DNA of 64,000 nt from Croceicoccus gelatinilyticus. Lineage in GTDB: Bacteria; Pseudomonadota; Alphaproteobacteria; Sphingomonadales; Sphingomonadaceae. The stretch spans positions 186,001-250,000 of the forward strand of contig NZ_JAHCBF010000006.1 in assembly GCF_018398395.1 (NCBI RefSeq). Direction: 5' to 3'. The stretch's first letter is position 1. Every line of letters begins with the position of its first letter. Shown here piece by piece: positions 18,457-26,766 of this stretch. The notes beneath the pieces were generated by a model, which saw only the letters and a program-made list of their open reading frames with translations, had not been told where the DNA came from and made no database searches. The position numbers and the translations under genes are program-made.

Positions 18457-19361
18457 TGTCCCACGATACGCTAACGGCGCGGATCGAGACCGCGCTCGCG
18501 GCCGACGTTCGGCCGGAGGTGCAGGCCTTTGCCGCAAAGCTCGCCACGCAGGCCGATGCCCTTGCCGTGCTGTTCTACGGTTCGAACTTGCGCAGCGGAT
18601 CGCTCGAAGGTGTCCTAGACTTCTACGTTCTCACCCGAGGGCCACGCGAGAAGGGCCTGTGGCCTCGCGTCGGGTACCACGAGCTGGAAATGGGCGGCGA
18701 AGTCCTGCGCGCTAAAGTGGCGGAGATGCGCCTGTTGACTTTTGCCCATGCCGCATCGGGAGATCACGTCGACACGACGATCTGGGCCCGCTTCGTCCAG
18801 CCTTGCGCACTGGCATGGACGGCGGACGAAGCGGCGCGCGAAACGGTCGTTTGTACCATTCGCGCCGCCGCGATCACGGCCAGTCGGTTTGCCGCCGCGC
18901 TGGGACCAGACGAGGGCACCGAGCAGGATTACTGGGGTGCTCTGTTCCGCGCGACCTACAAGGCCGAACTGCGGGTGGAGAAGCCCGGGCGGGAGCAGCA
19001 GATCCTGGCGTTCGGGGCAGGGCACTTCGACGGCCTGATGCGCGATGCTTGGGCGGCGGACGGCATTGCGTTTTCGGTAGAGGGCGAGGTGCTGAGCCCC
19101 ACACTGACCGAGCGCGAAGGCAGCCGCATTCTGAAAAAATGGTCGCGTAGGCGTCGGCTGGGCAAGCCGCTCAATGTCCTGCGCCTGCTGCGTGCTGCCA
19201 CGACGTTTGAAGGCGGTGCGCGTTATCTTGCCTGGAAGGTGGAGCGGCATACCGGCGTTGCGGTGCCGCTGACGCCGTTTCGCGAAAAGCACCCGCTGAT
19301 CAGCAGCCCGGTGCTCATCGCGTCATATCTTCGCGCGAAGTCCCGCGCGAAGAAGGGCTGA
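18456..19361 (+). CDS. Uncharacterised protein with nucleotidyltransferase-like motif (possibly Tam41-like)
   Basis: A 301-residue protein without signal peptide or membrane segment. Near the N-terminus, LFYGSNLRSG (about 39-48) is followed by VLDFYVLT (about 53-60), a Gly-Ser plus acidic pair as in polymerase-beta-type nucleotidyltransferases. A later IWARFVQPCALAW segment recalls the AGRLxKPV region of Tam41, the mitochondrial CDP-diacylglycerol synthase. This is weak, eye-level similarity. The context supports lipid metabolism: the gene starts inside the stop of a lipid kinase that could make phosphatidate, which Tam41 enzymes use. A Tam41-like role is therefore an inference; otherwise the function is unknown. 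Confidence 0.6.
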   Translation: MSHDTLTARIETALAADVRPEVQAFAAKLATQADALAVLFYGSNLRSGSLEGVLDFYVLTRGPREKGLWPRVGYHELEMGGEVLRAKVAEMRLLTFAHAASGDHVDTTIWARFVQPCALAWTADEAARETVVCTIRAAAITASRFAAALGPDEGTEQDYWGALFRATYKAELRVEKPGREQQILAFGAGHFDGLMRDAWAADGIAFSVEGEVLSPTLTEREGSRILKKWSRRRRLGKPLNVLRLLRAATTFEGGARYLAWKVERHTGVAVPLTPFREKHPLISSPVLIASYLRAKSRAKKG

Positions 19362-19760
19362 TCAGCCCTCTTCCTTAACCTTTTTATAGGGCACGAATTC
19401 GCCAAGGAAGACGACCCCGCTCCAGAACCCCATGGTGTCGCGCATCTCTATGGTGTCGACGCTGCACAGCTGATGCGAATGAGTCTTGGTGACCATGATG
19501 TCGTTCCGGCGCAGCGAGTTCTCACCGCTGTCGGGACGGTTCACGTAGAGCGTGGAGCCTGCATCGAAGACGATTGCGGTCTTGTCGTAGATCGTGCTGC
19601 TGGACACGCGGGCCATGTCGATGCAACGCACCGGTTCACCGGCGACGCGCCCTTCGAGCTTTTCGGCAAGGCGTGTCTCGGGATCCTTCTTCGCGGCCAT
19701 CGCGGGGGTGGCCAGCATTCCGGCCAGCGCGGCGGCGGCAATGATCTTGGCAGTCTTCAT
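19362..19760 (-). CDS. Conserved exported protein, function unknown
   Basis: A 132-residue protein with a clear Sec signal peptide: MKTAKIIAAAALAGMLATPAMAA, cleaved after the final Ala-Met-Ala. The mature part has two cysteines (in RCIDMARV and QLCSVD) that could form a disulfide, and a hydrophobic end GVVFLGEFVPYKK. Similar small periplasmic proteins with a paired RCI...QLC pattern occur in many sphingomonads, with no known function. The ATG at 19758-19760 follows GGAG at a good distance. The gene ends directly against the convergent gene at 19361, and lies downstream of tldD on the same strand. Confidence 0.75.
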   Translation of the reverse strand: MKTAKIIAAAALAGMLATPAMAAKKDPETRLAEKLEGRVAGEPVRCIDMARVSSSTIYDKTAIVFDAGSTLYVNRPDSGENSLRRNDIMVTKTHSHQLCSVDTIEMRDTMGFWSGVVFLGEFVPYKKVKEEG

Positions 19761-19836
19761 GTTCTCGCTCCTATCGTGCGAGTCTTTAGCACATTGCGGC
19801 TGAACCGGTGCTGACTTTCGATGAACGGCGAACGGC

Positions 19837-21264
19837 TTAGCCGGTTCCGCCAATCGTCAGCCCCTCGATCAGCAGCGTGGGCTGCCCCACACCGGCGGGC
19901 ACGCTTTGTCCGCCCTTGCCGCAAGTGCCGATACCTTCGTCGAGCGCGAAGTCGTTGCCGATGCCGACGATCTGGGTGAGCGCGGTCGGCCCGTCGCCGA
20001 TCAGCGTCGCGCCCTTTATCGGGGCGATGACCTTGCCGTTCTCGACCTTGTAAGCTTCGGTGCAGGAGAACACGAACTTGCCCGATACGATATCGACCTG
20101 GCCGCCGCCGAAGCTCTTGGCCCAGATGCCGTCCTTCATGGAGGCGAGCAGGTCGTCCGGATTGTCTTCGCCTGCAGTCATGAAAGTATTGGTCATGCGC
20201 GGCATCGGCGCGTGGGCATAGGACTGGCGCCTGCCGTTGCCGGTCGGCTCCACGCCCATCAGGCGCGCGTTCAGCCGGTCCTGCATGTAACCCTTGAGGA
20301 TGCCGTCCTCGATCAGCACGGTCTCGCCGGTTGGCGTGCCTTCGTCGTCGATGGTCAGCGACCCGCGACGGCCCGTCATCGAACCGTCGTCGATCACGGT
20401 AACGCCGGGAGCAGCTACCCGCTCTCCGATGCGGTCGGAAAAGACGCTGGTCTTCTTGCGGTTGAAATCGCCTTCCAGCCCGTGGCCCACCGCCTCGTGC
20501 AGAAGGATGCCGGGCCAGCCGGATCCAAGCAGGACGGGCCGCACGCCAGCAGGGGCCGGCACGCTTTCAAGGTTTACCAGCGCTTGTTCGAGCGCCCGGT
20601 CCAGCGCCTTGTTCCAGCATTCGGGATCGAACATGTCGTCATACAGACGACGCCCACCCATGCCGAAAGTGCCGGTTTCGCGACGGCCGTTTGCCTCTGT
20701 CACGATCGAAATGTTGAGCCGGACGAGCGGCCGTACGTCGAGCGCGGTGAAACCGTCGGGACGCACGATCTCCACCACCGACCAGCTGCCGAGTAGCGAC
20801 GCGCTGACCTGCTTCACGCGCGGATCACGGGCGCGGGCGGCGGCGTCGATCGTTTCGAGTAGCTTGACCTTGTCGGCAAACGGCACAGTGTCGAGCGGGC
20901 TTTCCTCTGTATAGAGGTGCCGGTTCGTCGCGCGCGGCGCAGCCGCCATGGGCGACTTCGTTTCGTCCAGCAGGCTGAGTGTCTCGCCCGCGCGGCGGAT
21001 CGCCTCTGCCGAGATTTCGTTTGCGTGGGCAAAGCCTGTCGCCTCGCCCGATATGCCGCGAAGGCCGAACCCGCTTTCGCGGGAATAGTCCGCCGTTTTC
21101 AGGCGGCCATCGTCGAAGACCAGCGATTCGGAGGTGGTGAACTGAAGGAACAATTCCCCGTCGTCGCAGCCTGTCAGCGCGGCAGACGTCAGATCACGTG
21201 CAGTGTCCGGGTCCAGAAGATCGGACCGGTACAGCAGCGAGCGGGGATCTGCGGGACTTTCCAT
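19837..21264 (-). CDS. tldD: Metalloprotease TldD
   Basis: A 475-residue TldD with the zinc-binding motif HEAVGH at residues 256-261, within LLHEAVGHGLEGD. In E. coli, TldD forms a cytoplasmic heterodimer with TldE (PmbA), which threads unfolded peptides to the TldD metal site; it matures microcin B17 and helps degrade CcdA. The family-typical C-terminal TLLIEGLTIGG is present, so the protein is complete. The start is ATG 21262-21264; the codon before it is GTG and could also serve. No pmbA/tldE partner is seen in this window, so it is presumably elsewhere in the genome. Confidence 0.96.
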   Translation of the reverse strand: MESPADPRSLLYRSDLLDPDTARDLTSAALTGCDDGELFLQFTTSESLVFDDGRLKTADYSRESGFGLRGISGEATGFAHANEISAEAIRRAGETLSLLDETKSPMAAAPRATNRHLYTEESPLDTVPFADKVKLLETIDAAARARDPRVKQVSASLLGSWSVVEIVRPDGFTALDVRPLVRLNISIVTEANGRRETGTFGMGGRRLYDDMFDPECWNKALDRALEQALVNLESVPAPAGVRPVLLGSGWPGILLHEAVGHGLEGDFNRKKTSVFSDRIGERVAAPGVTVIDDGSMTGRRGSLTIDDEGTPTGETVLIEDGILKGYMQDRLNARLMGVEPTGNGRRQSYAHAPMPRMTNTFMTAGEDNPDDLLASMKDGIWAKSFGGGQVDIVSGKFVFSCTEAYKVENGKVIAPIKGATLIGDGPTALTQIVGIGNDFALDEGIGTCGKGGQSVPAGVGQPTLLIEGLTIGGTG

Positions 21265-21340
21265 CACCGCAATATAGGCACAGATGAAACCAAATCGGAA
21301 GCATGCAAGTAAGAACTACTCGCATGGCAGGCAATCGCGA

Positions 21341-21559
21341 TCAGGCGGTCCCTTCGGGCGGGGCGCCGGTCACGTCATGCGCAGGGCCCCCTTCGAGCAC
21401 GAAGCGGCGGTCGCAATAGCCGCATTCGACGTAGCCCTTCTCGTCGATTTCGAGCCATACGCGCGGGTGGCCAAGGGCGGCACCGCCGCGGATGTCGGTG
21501 GCCCCGTCGCACTTCACGCGGGGCTTGTCCGTGTAGATCGTTTCGGGCGGCTGATTCAT
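21341..21559 (-). CDS. Zinc-finger domain-containing protein (CHCC type)
   Basis: A 72-residue protein with the spacing of the zf-CHCC family: Cys in RVKCDG, His in LGHPRVWLEI, then Cys-x2-Cys in VECGYCDRRFVLEG. These ligands bind one zinc ion. The family includes the bacterial relative of NDUFS6, the zinc subunit of respiratory complex I, and free-standing alphaproteobacterial copies are common. It is probably cytoplasmic and may help complex I assembly, by analogy only. The start ATG 21557-21559 gives MNQPPETIY; the upstream open frame is not conserved in style. Confidence 0.85.
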   Translation of the reverse strand: MNQPPETIYTDKPRVKCDGATDIRGGAALGHPRVWLEIDEKGYVECGYCDRRFVLEGGPAHDVTGAPPEGTA

Positions 21560-21673
21560 GGCCAAGCCGATTACCAACAGGTCCGCCCTGCCGCAAGCGA
21601 GAGTTGCGGCAGAAAAGTGGCAGCCGGTGCACGCCACTTGCCTCGCGCTCCGCCATGGCGCATGAGGCCGCGC

Positions 21674-22615
21674 GTGACCGAAGCAGCAATTTCCATCCGC
21701 AACCTGACCAAGCGTTACGCCCCCACTGGCAAGCAGGAGGAGGGCAAGCTCGCGCTGAACGATGTGACGTTCGACGTGCCGCAGGGCGGCATCTTCGGAC
21801 TTCTCGGCCCCAATGGTGCGGGCAAGTCGACGCTGATCAACATCATGGCGGGTCTTGTCGGCAAGACCAGCGGATCGGTTTCGATCTGGGGTTTCGACAT
21901 CGACCGCGACCGCCGCAATGCCAAGGCGTCGATCGGCATCGTGCCACAGGAAATTGTATTCGATCCCTTCTTCACGCCTGCAGAGGTGCTGGACAATACC
22001 GCCGGATATTACGGCGTGCCCAAGGCGGATCGCCGGACTGCGGAACTGCTGCAGGCGGTGCGGCTTGAGGACAAGGCCGATGCCTACGCCCGATCACTGT
22101 CGGGCGGCATGAAGCGCCGCTTGCTGGTGGCCAAGGCGATGGTCCACTCGCCGCCGATCCTCGTGCTGGACGAACCGACCGCGGGCGTCGATGTCGATCT
22201 GCGTCGCCAGCTTTGGGAACTGGTCGTCGATCTCAACAATCGCGGCGTAACGGTTGTGCTGACCACCCACTACCTCGAAGAGGCGGAAGAACTTTGCGAC
22301 CGCATCGCGATCATCAACCATGGCAAGCTGATCGCCGACAAGCCGACCCGCGAGCTGATCGCGCTGGGCCGCGAGAAGGTCGTCGTCCTGACGCTTGACC
22401 GCGACATTACAACCGCGCCCACGCACGAGGCATTCAGCAAGAGCGAAGTGACCGCAGAGCGCACCGTCGCGATCACGTACGACATGGACCGCATGAACGC
22501 GGGCGATGTGCTCACGCTGGTCAATCAGCAGGGCTATTCGATCGTCGACGTGACTACGCGCGAGGCGGACCTTGAGGACGTTTTCGTCCAGCTGACCAGC
22601 GAGGCGGCGGGCTGA
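21674..22615 (+). CDS. ABC transporter ATP-binding protein
   Basis: About 313 residues, a single ABC ATPase. Walker A GPNGAGKST is at residues 45-53, the signature LSGGM at 142-146, Walker B ILVLDEP at 162-168, and the switch His in TTHYLEEAEEL follows. The C-terminal 80 residues match the DUF4162-like tail of drug/polysaccharide export ATPases (the ABC-2 class). It would energise an ABC-2 permease at the inner membrane, but no permease gene lies next to it: a YqgE gene follows. GTG 21674 is chosen because GAGG lies 6 bp upstream; ATG 21662 in frame is the alternative. Confidence 0.88.
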   Translation: MTEAAISIRNLTKRYAPTGKQEEGKLALNDVTFDVPQGGIFGLLGPNGAGKSTLINIMAGLVGKTSGSVSIWGFDIDRDRRNAKASIGIVPQEIVFDPFFTPAEVLDNTAGYYGVPKADRRTAELLQAVRLEDKADAYARSLSGGMKRRLLVAKAMVHSPPILVLDEPTAGVDVDLRRQLWELVVDLNNRGVTVVLTTHYLEEAEELCDRIAIINHGKLIADKPTRELIALGREKVVVLTLDRDITTAPTHEAFSKSEVTAERTVAITYDMDRMNAGDVLTLVNQQGYSIVDVTTREADLEDVFVQLTSEAAG

Positions 22616-22679
22616 ACGGCCACGCGCTTGCGGCAGGCAGGCTTTGCAAGGTGAGGGTGCTATCCCTACGTTGTCATGG

Positions 22680-23240
22680 ATGAGCGAGCCGCAATACCTG
22701 ACCGGACGCATCCTCCTGGCCATGCCGGGGATGGGCGATGAGAATTTCGAACACGCGGTGATCCCGATCTTCGTGCATGGAGAGGAAGGCGCGTTCGGTG
22801 TCGGCATCGGCCACTTGCGCGAAGGCATCACGTTCCACGACGTCCTGCGCGAAATGGACATCGAACCCGGTGTCGCGCCCGATTGCCCGATCCATCACGG
22901 CGGGCCGGTTGAAACGGGCAGGGGTTTCGTCATCCACTCAACCGACTGGACCGACGATTCCACCATGCTGGTCGAGCCTTTGGGCGCGCTGTCCAGTTCC
23001 GCCGCCATCCTGCGGGCCATCGCGGACGGTGAGGGGCCGGATCGGTGGATCATGTCGCTTGGCTATGCCGGCTGGGGCGATGGGCAACTGGACGAGGAAA
23101 TGCACCGTCACGGCTGGTACGCTGCCGAAGGGCGGCCCGAGATCCTGTTCGAGACAGAGGCAGAGGATCGCTGGGCCGCGACATGGGCGGCAGAGGGTGT
23201 CGATCCCTCGCTGCTCGTCGGCCAGACCGGAAACGCCTGA
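22680..23240 (+). CDS. YqgE/AlgH family protein
   Basis: A 186-residue protein of the YqgE/AlgH (DUF179) family. It begins with YLTGRILLAMPGMGDENFEH, the family's usual opening, and has GGPVETGRGFVIH and LGYAGWGDGQLDEE as further signatures. AlgH was named for an effect on alginate production in Pseudomonas, but the biochemical role is unknown. The start ATG 22680 fits the conserved opening; an in-frame ATG 36 bp upstream would add residues not seen in the family. It ends 3 bp from the convergent MFS gene. Confidence 0.92.
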   Translation: MSEPQYLTGRILLAMPGMGDENFEHAVIPIFVHGEEGAFGVGIGHLREGITFHDVLREMDIEPGVAPDCPIHHGGPVETGRGFVIHSTDWTDDSTMLVEPLGALSSSAAILRAIADGEGPDRWIMSLGYAGWGDGQLDEEMHRHGWYAAEGRPEILFETEAEDRWAATWAAEGVDPSLLVGQTGNA

Positions 23241-23243
23241 AGT

Positions 23244-24602
23244 CTAGTCGATCTTTGCCGGTATCCCGTCCGCGCCGGGCAGGTCCGAAACAACTTCTTC
23301 AACCGCCTGGCCCTTCTCCGGAAAGCGGATGAAGATCGCGAGCAATGTCGCGCCGGCCCAGGCAATGGCAGAGCAGAAGTAGAGCCATTCGGGATATCCC
23401 GCGCCAGCAGTCCACGACGCCATCCACGCACCCAGTGGACGCCCGAAATTGCCCATCGCCATGTAAATCGTGAATTGCGTTGCCGCGACGGCGGGCAGGC
23501 ACAGGCGCATACAGATAGGAATGGTCGCAACGATGTAGAGCAGGCCGAGAATATCGAACAGGATTATAAAGGTCGTCAGCCACCAGTCCTGGGTCCACAA
23601 GTCGGTCGCAAAACCCATGAAGGTGAGCAGCAGGATGCCGAGCCCCGCAGCGATCAGCAGGCTGGCCCGGGATCCGATGGCATCGACCAGCCACCCCCCG
23701 ATGATGAGTCCGAGCATCCCGCTGACGAGCGAGGAGGTGGAAATAAGATTGGTGTAGCCGCTGATTTCCCATCCCGCGGTCTGGGTGAAGAGTTCGGGAT
23801 GAAACGCCTCGAACGCGCCGTGCGGGATGGATCTGGCCAACAGGATCGGTGCGATGCCGAGCGTGATCGGTACGACCACTGCCTTGAACGAAGACTTCAG
23901 CAGCGGCCACCATGCTTCGACCTGAATGGCCCGGTTGCCCGGATGGGCATTCCCCTCGGTCCACGGCAGGCAGCGTTCGCCGTCGCGTTCACGAATGACG
24001 ACACCGAATAGCATGATCGCCAGCGGGATGAGCGCAATCACGGCAAGGCCCACTGACAGATCGAAATGCTGGAATAGATTGCCGCCCAGCGATGTCGCCG
24101 CCGCGATACCCAGCATTTGCGCCCCGAACATGATCCCGGCCGCCCGCGCGCGTTCGTCTTCGGGCATGATGTCGACGGCAAGGCTGTCGATGCCAACATC
24201 CTGAAACGTCACCGCCGCATTGGATGCAAAGCCGAGTGCCGAGAGTAGAAAAACCGCACGCGCATCAGGGGCGATCAGGGCCCCGATCAGAAAGGTCGCG
24301 ACGATCACCGCTTGGGCGCAGATGATCCAGATGCGCCTGCGCCCCATCGGCAGGAAGGTGTAACGATCGATCAGAAAGCCGTTCACCAGCTTTAGGGACC
24401 AAGGCAGACCTGCCGCGGCGACGACAGAGGCGACTTGCGGTGTGGATGCACCGTTCGCGCTCATCCACGCAGGCAGCGCATAAAAGAACAGCCCGATCGG
24501 GAAACCTTGCGCGAAATAGAACAGCAGCAGCGTCAGCAAGCGGAGCGGCTTGCTCCTTGTCAGGATAAGCCCGTTGTCCGCACCGATCGCAATGCTCGCC
24601 AT
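23244..24602 (-). CDS. Major facilitator superfamily transporter, AmpG-like
   Basis: A 452-residue integral membrane protein with about 12 membrane segments. LLLFYFAQGFPIGLFFYALPAW at the first segment and FQDVGIDSLAVDIMPEDER in the middle resemble the AmpG family, which imports anhydro-muropeptides released from the cell wall. Other AmpG-like MFS proteins carry different solutes, so the substrate is not proven. The start is ATG 24600-24602, preceded by a GGGGGA run. An in-frame start 36 bp upstream cannot be excluded. Wall recycling would fit the lysozyme and glmU/glmS genes elsewhere in the window, but they are distant. Confidence 0.82.
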   Translation of the reverse strand: MASIAIGADNGLILTRSKPLRLLTLLLFYFAQGFPIGLFFYALPAWMSANGASTPQVASVVAAAGLPWSLKLVNGFLIDRYTFLPMGRRRIWIICAQAVIVATFLIGALIAPDARAVFLLSALGFASNAAVTFQDVGIDSLAVDIMPEDERARAAGIMFGAQMLGIAAATSLGGNLFQHFDLSVGLAVIALIPLAIMLFGVVIRERDGERCLPWTEGNAHPGNRAIQVEAWWPLLKSSFKAVVVPITLGIAPILLARSIPHGAFEAFHPELFTQTAGWEISGYTNLISTSSLVSGMLGLIIGGWLVDAIGSRASLLIAAGLGILLLTFMGFATDLWTQDWWLTTFIILFDILGLLYIVATIPICMRLCLPAVAATQFTIYMAMGNFGRPLGAWMASWTAGAGYPEWLYFCSAIAWAGATLLAIFIRFPEKGQAVEEVVSDLPGADGIPAKID

Positions 24603-24670
24603 AGAATGTCCCCCTGCGACTAGTATGCAGGAGAACACCGCAGCGCCAAAGCGCGGAATAGCGCGGTTTT

Positions 24671-25228
24671 CTAGGCCTTTGCCAATTTCAGCAGATCGGC
24701 GGAGAGCAGCATCAGCATCCTGACGTCGATCGCTTTTCCGGCCTTGCGCTGTTCTTCGATGAAGGTGCCGATGGCGTCCAAGGGCACGCGGTGGACCGTG
24801 ATGTCCTCGCTCTCCGTGCCGCCGCCGGGGCCGACCTTGGTCAGACCCTTGGCGATCACCAGCGTGAAGCTTTCGGTCACCATGCCGGGGCTGGACATGA
24901 ATTCACCCGCGTCGATCAGCTCGTCCGCGCGGTAGCCAGTTTCTTCTTCCAGCTCGCGCCCCGCTGCATCAAGCGCATGTTCGTCCTCGCTTCCGTCATC
25001 GTCGCCGATGAGACCTGCGGGAAGTTCGATGCAGCGCTTCGACAGCGGCGTGCGATACTGCTCGACCAGCAGCACATGACCATCATCAATGGCCAGGATC
25101 ACCGCCGCGCGGATCGAGCGCGAGCGGCTGACATATTCCCAGCGGCCACGTTTTTTCGCGACGATCCAGTCGCCTTCCCAACAGATCTCTTCAGGCTGAT
25201 CCATGTCGTTGTGTGCCGGAGCATTCAT
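24671..25228 (-). CDS. NUDIX hydrolase (ADP-ribose pyrophosphatase-like)
   Basis: A 185-residue protein with a recognisable Nudix box ending in RELEEETGY (residues 91-99), preceded by ELPAGLIGDDDGSEDEHALD. The first glycine is farther from the Arg-Glu pair than in the canonical box because of a Asp-rich insertion, a variation often seen in this group. VLLVEQYRTPL before the box is typical of ADP-ribose/sugar-nucleotide pyrophosphatases. It likely removes toxic nucleoside diphosphate derivatives in the cytoplasm. ATG 25228 is taken as the start; a TTG at 25240 is in frame. Its start overlaps the end of the preceding TPM gene by some codons if the TTG is used, so the two are closely linked. Confidence 0.87.
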   Translation of the reverse strand: MNAPAHNDMDQPEEICWEGDWIVAKKRGRWEYVSRSRSIRAAVILAIDDGHVLLVEQYRTPLSKRCIELPAGLIGDDDGSEDEHALDAAGRELEEETGYRADELIDAGEFMSSPGMVTESFTLVIAKGLTKVGPGGGTESEDITVHRVPLDAIGTFIEEQRKAGKAIDVRMLMLLSADLLKLAKA

Positions 25229-25236
25229 GCGGGTGT

Positions 25237-25920
25237 TCAAAGCTCGATCAAGCGGTCGGGCAGTTCGTTCTGATCGTCCTCGGCGCGAGGGAAATGTTCT
25301 GACAGAACTTTGCCAACTTCGTGCACGGCCTCGACCATGCCGTCGGCAATGCGGCCATCACGGACGCAGGAGATCATCGCGCTCATCGCATCACCCCATG
25401 TTTCGGGGCTGACCTTGTCGGCAATCGCTTCGTCGGCGACGATCTCGGCACGGTGTTCGCGCATGGAAAGGTAGATGAGGACACCGGTGCGCCCATGCGT
25501 GCGACGCTCCGCCCCCACCTTGAACAAGTCAACCGCGCGGGCTCGGACGCGCCGGCTTTTGACGGGGCCGGGGACCAGAAGGAACTTCAGCGGCTGCCAC
25601 ATCTGGATGAGCCAGCTGCCAAGAAACTTCACGATCCCGAAAGCGCCTGCGATGGCGAAGATGGTCCCTGCGCTCCATTCCGCGTTCCAGTTGCCGGTCA
25701 CGCTGTCGAGCAGGCCGAGGTAAAAGTCTGGGAACAGGGCCAGGAACATAATCGCGGTAAAAGCGACGAGTGCCGACCAGGCAAGGGCTATGTCGGAATA
25801 GCCGTCCGACCTGTCGGCAAGGACGGTTACGATTTCGCCAGACGTCTGCAATTCCGCCGCGCCGACCGCGTAGCTGACCTGCCGGTGCTCGGCCTCGGTA
25901 AGGTAGACGGGTCTGCTCAT
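25237..25920 (-). CDS. TPM domain protein with two membrane segments
   Basis: A 227-residue protein. The first 45 residues and the C-terminal half (GRTGVLIYLSMREHRAEIVADEAIADKV split around the middle) match the TPM (YgcG/Psb32) fold, interrupted by two membrane segments at about 47-66 and 83-103. This split layout matches the 'TPM_phosphatase' proteins encoded behind LemA and YgcG. The function is unknown; plant and cyanobacterial relatives help photosystem II turnover. Its ATG shares one base with the stop of the preceding ygcG-type gene (TGATG at 25918-25922), so the two are translationally coupled. Confidence 0.82.
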   Translation of the reverse strand: MSRPVYLTEAEHRQVSYAVGAAELQTSGEIVTVLADRSDGYSDIALAWSALVAFTAIMFLALFPDFYLGLLDSVTGNWNAEWSAGTIFAIAGAFGIVKFLGSWLIQMWQPLKFLLVPGPVKSRRVRARAVDLFKVGAERRTHGRTGVLIYLSMREHRAEIVADEAIADKVSPETWGDAMSAMISCVRDGRIADGMVEAVHEVGKVLSEHFPRAEDDQNELPDRLIEL

Positions 25921-26753
25921 CACCAGCTCCCCGAGGCGCCGCCGCCGCCGGACATGCCGCCGCCGAAACCGCCAAAGCCGCCACCGCTGGACCCGAAGCC
26001 TCCGCCGCCAAAGCCGCCCGAACCACGCCCTCCGGCATGGCGGGCAAGCTCGCTCGCACCCCATAGAATGACCCACGGGCTGATGCCGCCGCCCCTGCGA
26101 TAACGCCGCCCGCCACTGCGTCGTCCGAAAAGGATCATGAAGACGACGATCATGATAACCCAGAACACGAAGCCGGCCGCACTCGTCCCTTCGATGTTTC
26201 CGGCCATCTCGCGCTGCTGAGCCTCCGCAGCGGCTGCTGCCTCGGCCATGGCTTTCGCCTCGGCAGGGGTCAGGTCCATCTGGGTGATGAGAGCGTCGAG
26301 CCCGGCATTGATGCCGCCGGGGTAATCGCCCGCCTTGAAAGCAGGCAGGATGTCATTGCGTATGATCCGCCCCGACAGGATGTCGGTGACATAAGGCGTC
26401 AGGCCATAGCCGACCTCAATCCGCACCTTGCGATCATTGGGCGCGACTAGCAGCAACAGGCCCTGGTCCGTTTCCGCGCCGCCGATGCCCCATTCCGCGA
26501 ACATGTTGGCCGCGTACATCTCGATCGTTTCGCCATCGAGCGAATTGACCGTCGCCACCACGACCGCGCGGCCCGTCTGCTCGTTATAGGCGCGCAGACG
26601 GGCATCCATCGCGGCTTCCTGATCGGCGGGGATGATGTCCGCCTGATCCAGCACAGGGCCTTCGGGGCGTTCGGGATAGGCCGCCCATGCCGGTGAGCCC
26701 GATAGGCCCGCCAGCAGGGCGAAAGCGGCGAAGAAGCGAAACAGGGCAGTCAC
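25920..26753 (-). CDS. YgcG-type TPM domain protein with glycine-rich tail
   Basis: A 277-residue secreted or membrane-anchored protein. It has a signal peptide ending ...SGSPAWA, then a TPM domain beginning YPERPEGPVLDQADIIP and containing GIGGAETDQGLLLLVAPND. A single membrane segment (FVFWVIMIVVFMILF) follows, then a basic patch RRSGGRRYRRGGG and a tail of GGFGG/GGGxS repeats ending in SGSW. This is the standard bacterial YgcG design. The TPM domain would face the periplasm. GTG 26751-26753 is the likely start, 13 bp after the lemA stop; an ATG upstream would overlap lemA strongly. Confidence 0.86.
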   Translation of the reverse strand: MTALFRFFAAFALLAGLSGSPAWAAYPERPEGPVLDQADIIPADQEAAMDARLRAYNEQTGRAVVVATVNSLDGETIEMYAANMFAEWGIGGAETDQGLLLLVAPNDRKVRIEVGYGLTPYVTDILSGRIIRNDILPAFKAGDYPGGINAGLDALITQMDLTPAEAKAMAEAAAAAEAQQREMAGNIEGTSAAGFVFWVIMIVVFMILFGRRSGGRRYRRGGGISPWVILWGASELARHAGGRGSGGFGGGGFGSSGGGFGGFGGGMSGGGGASGSW

Positions 26754-26766
26754 GATGCTTGGACGA

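Noticed and set aside
25925-26030. Dense GC-rich repeated DNA
   Set aside because: This is the coding sequence of the glycine-rich tail of the YgcG-type protein, common in that family, and not a separate repeat element.
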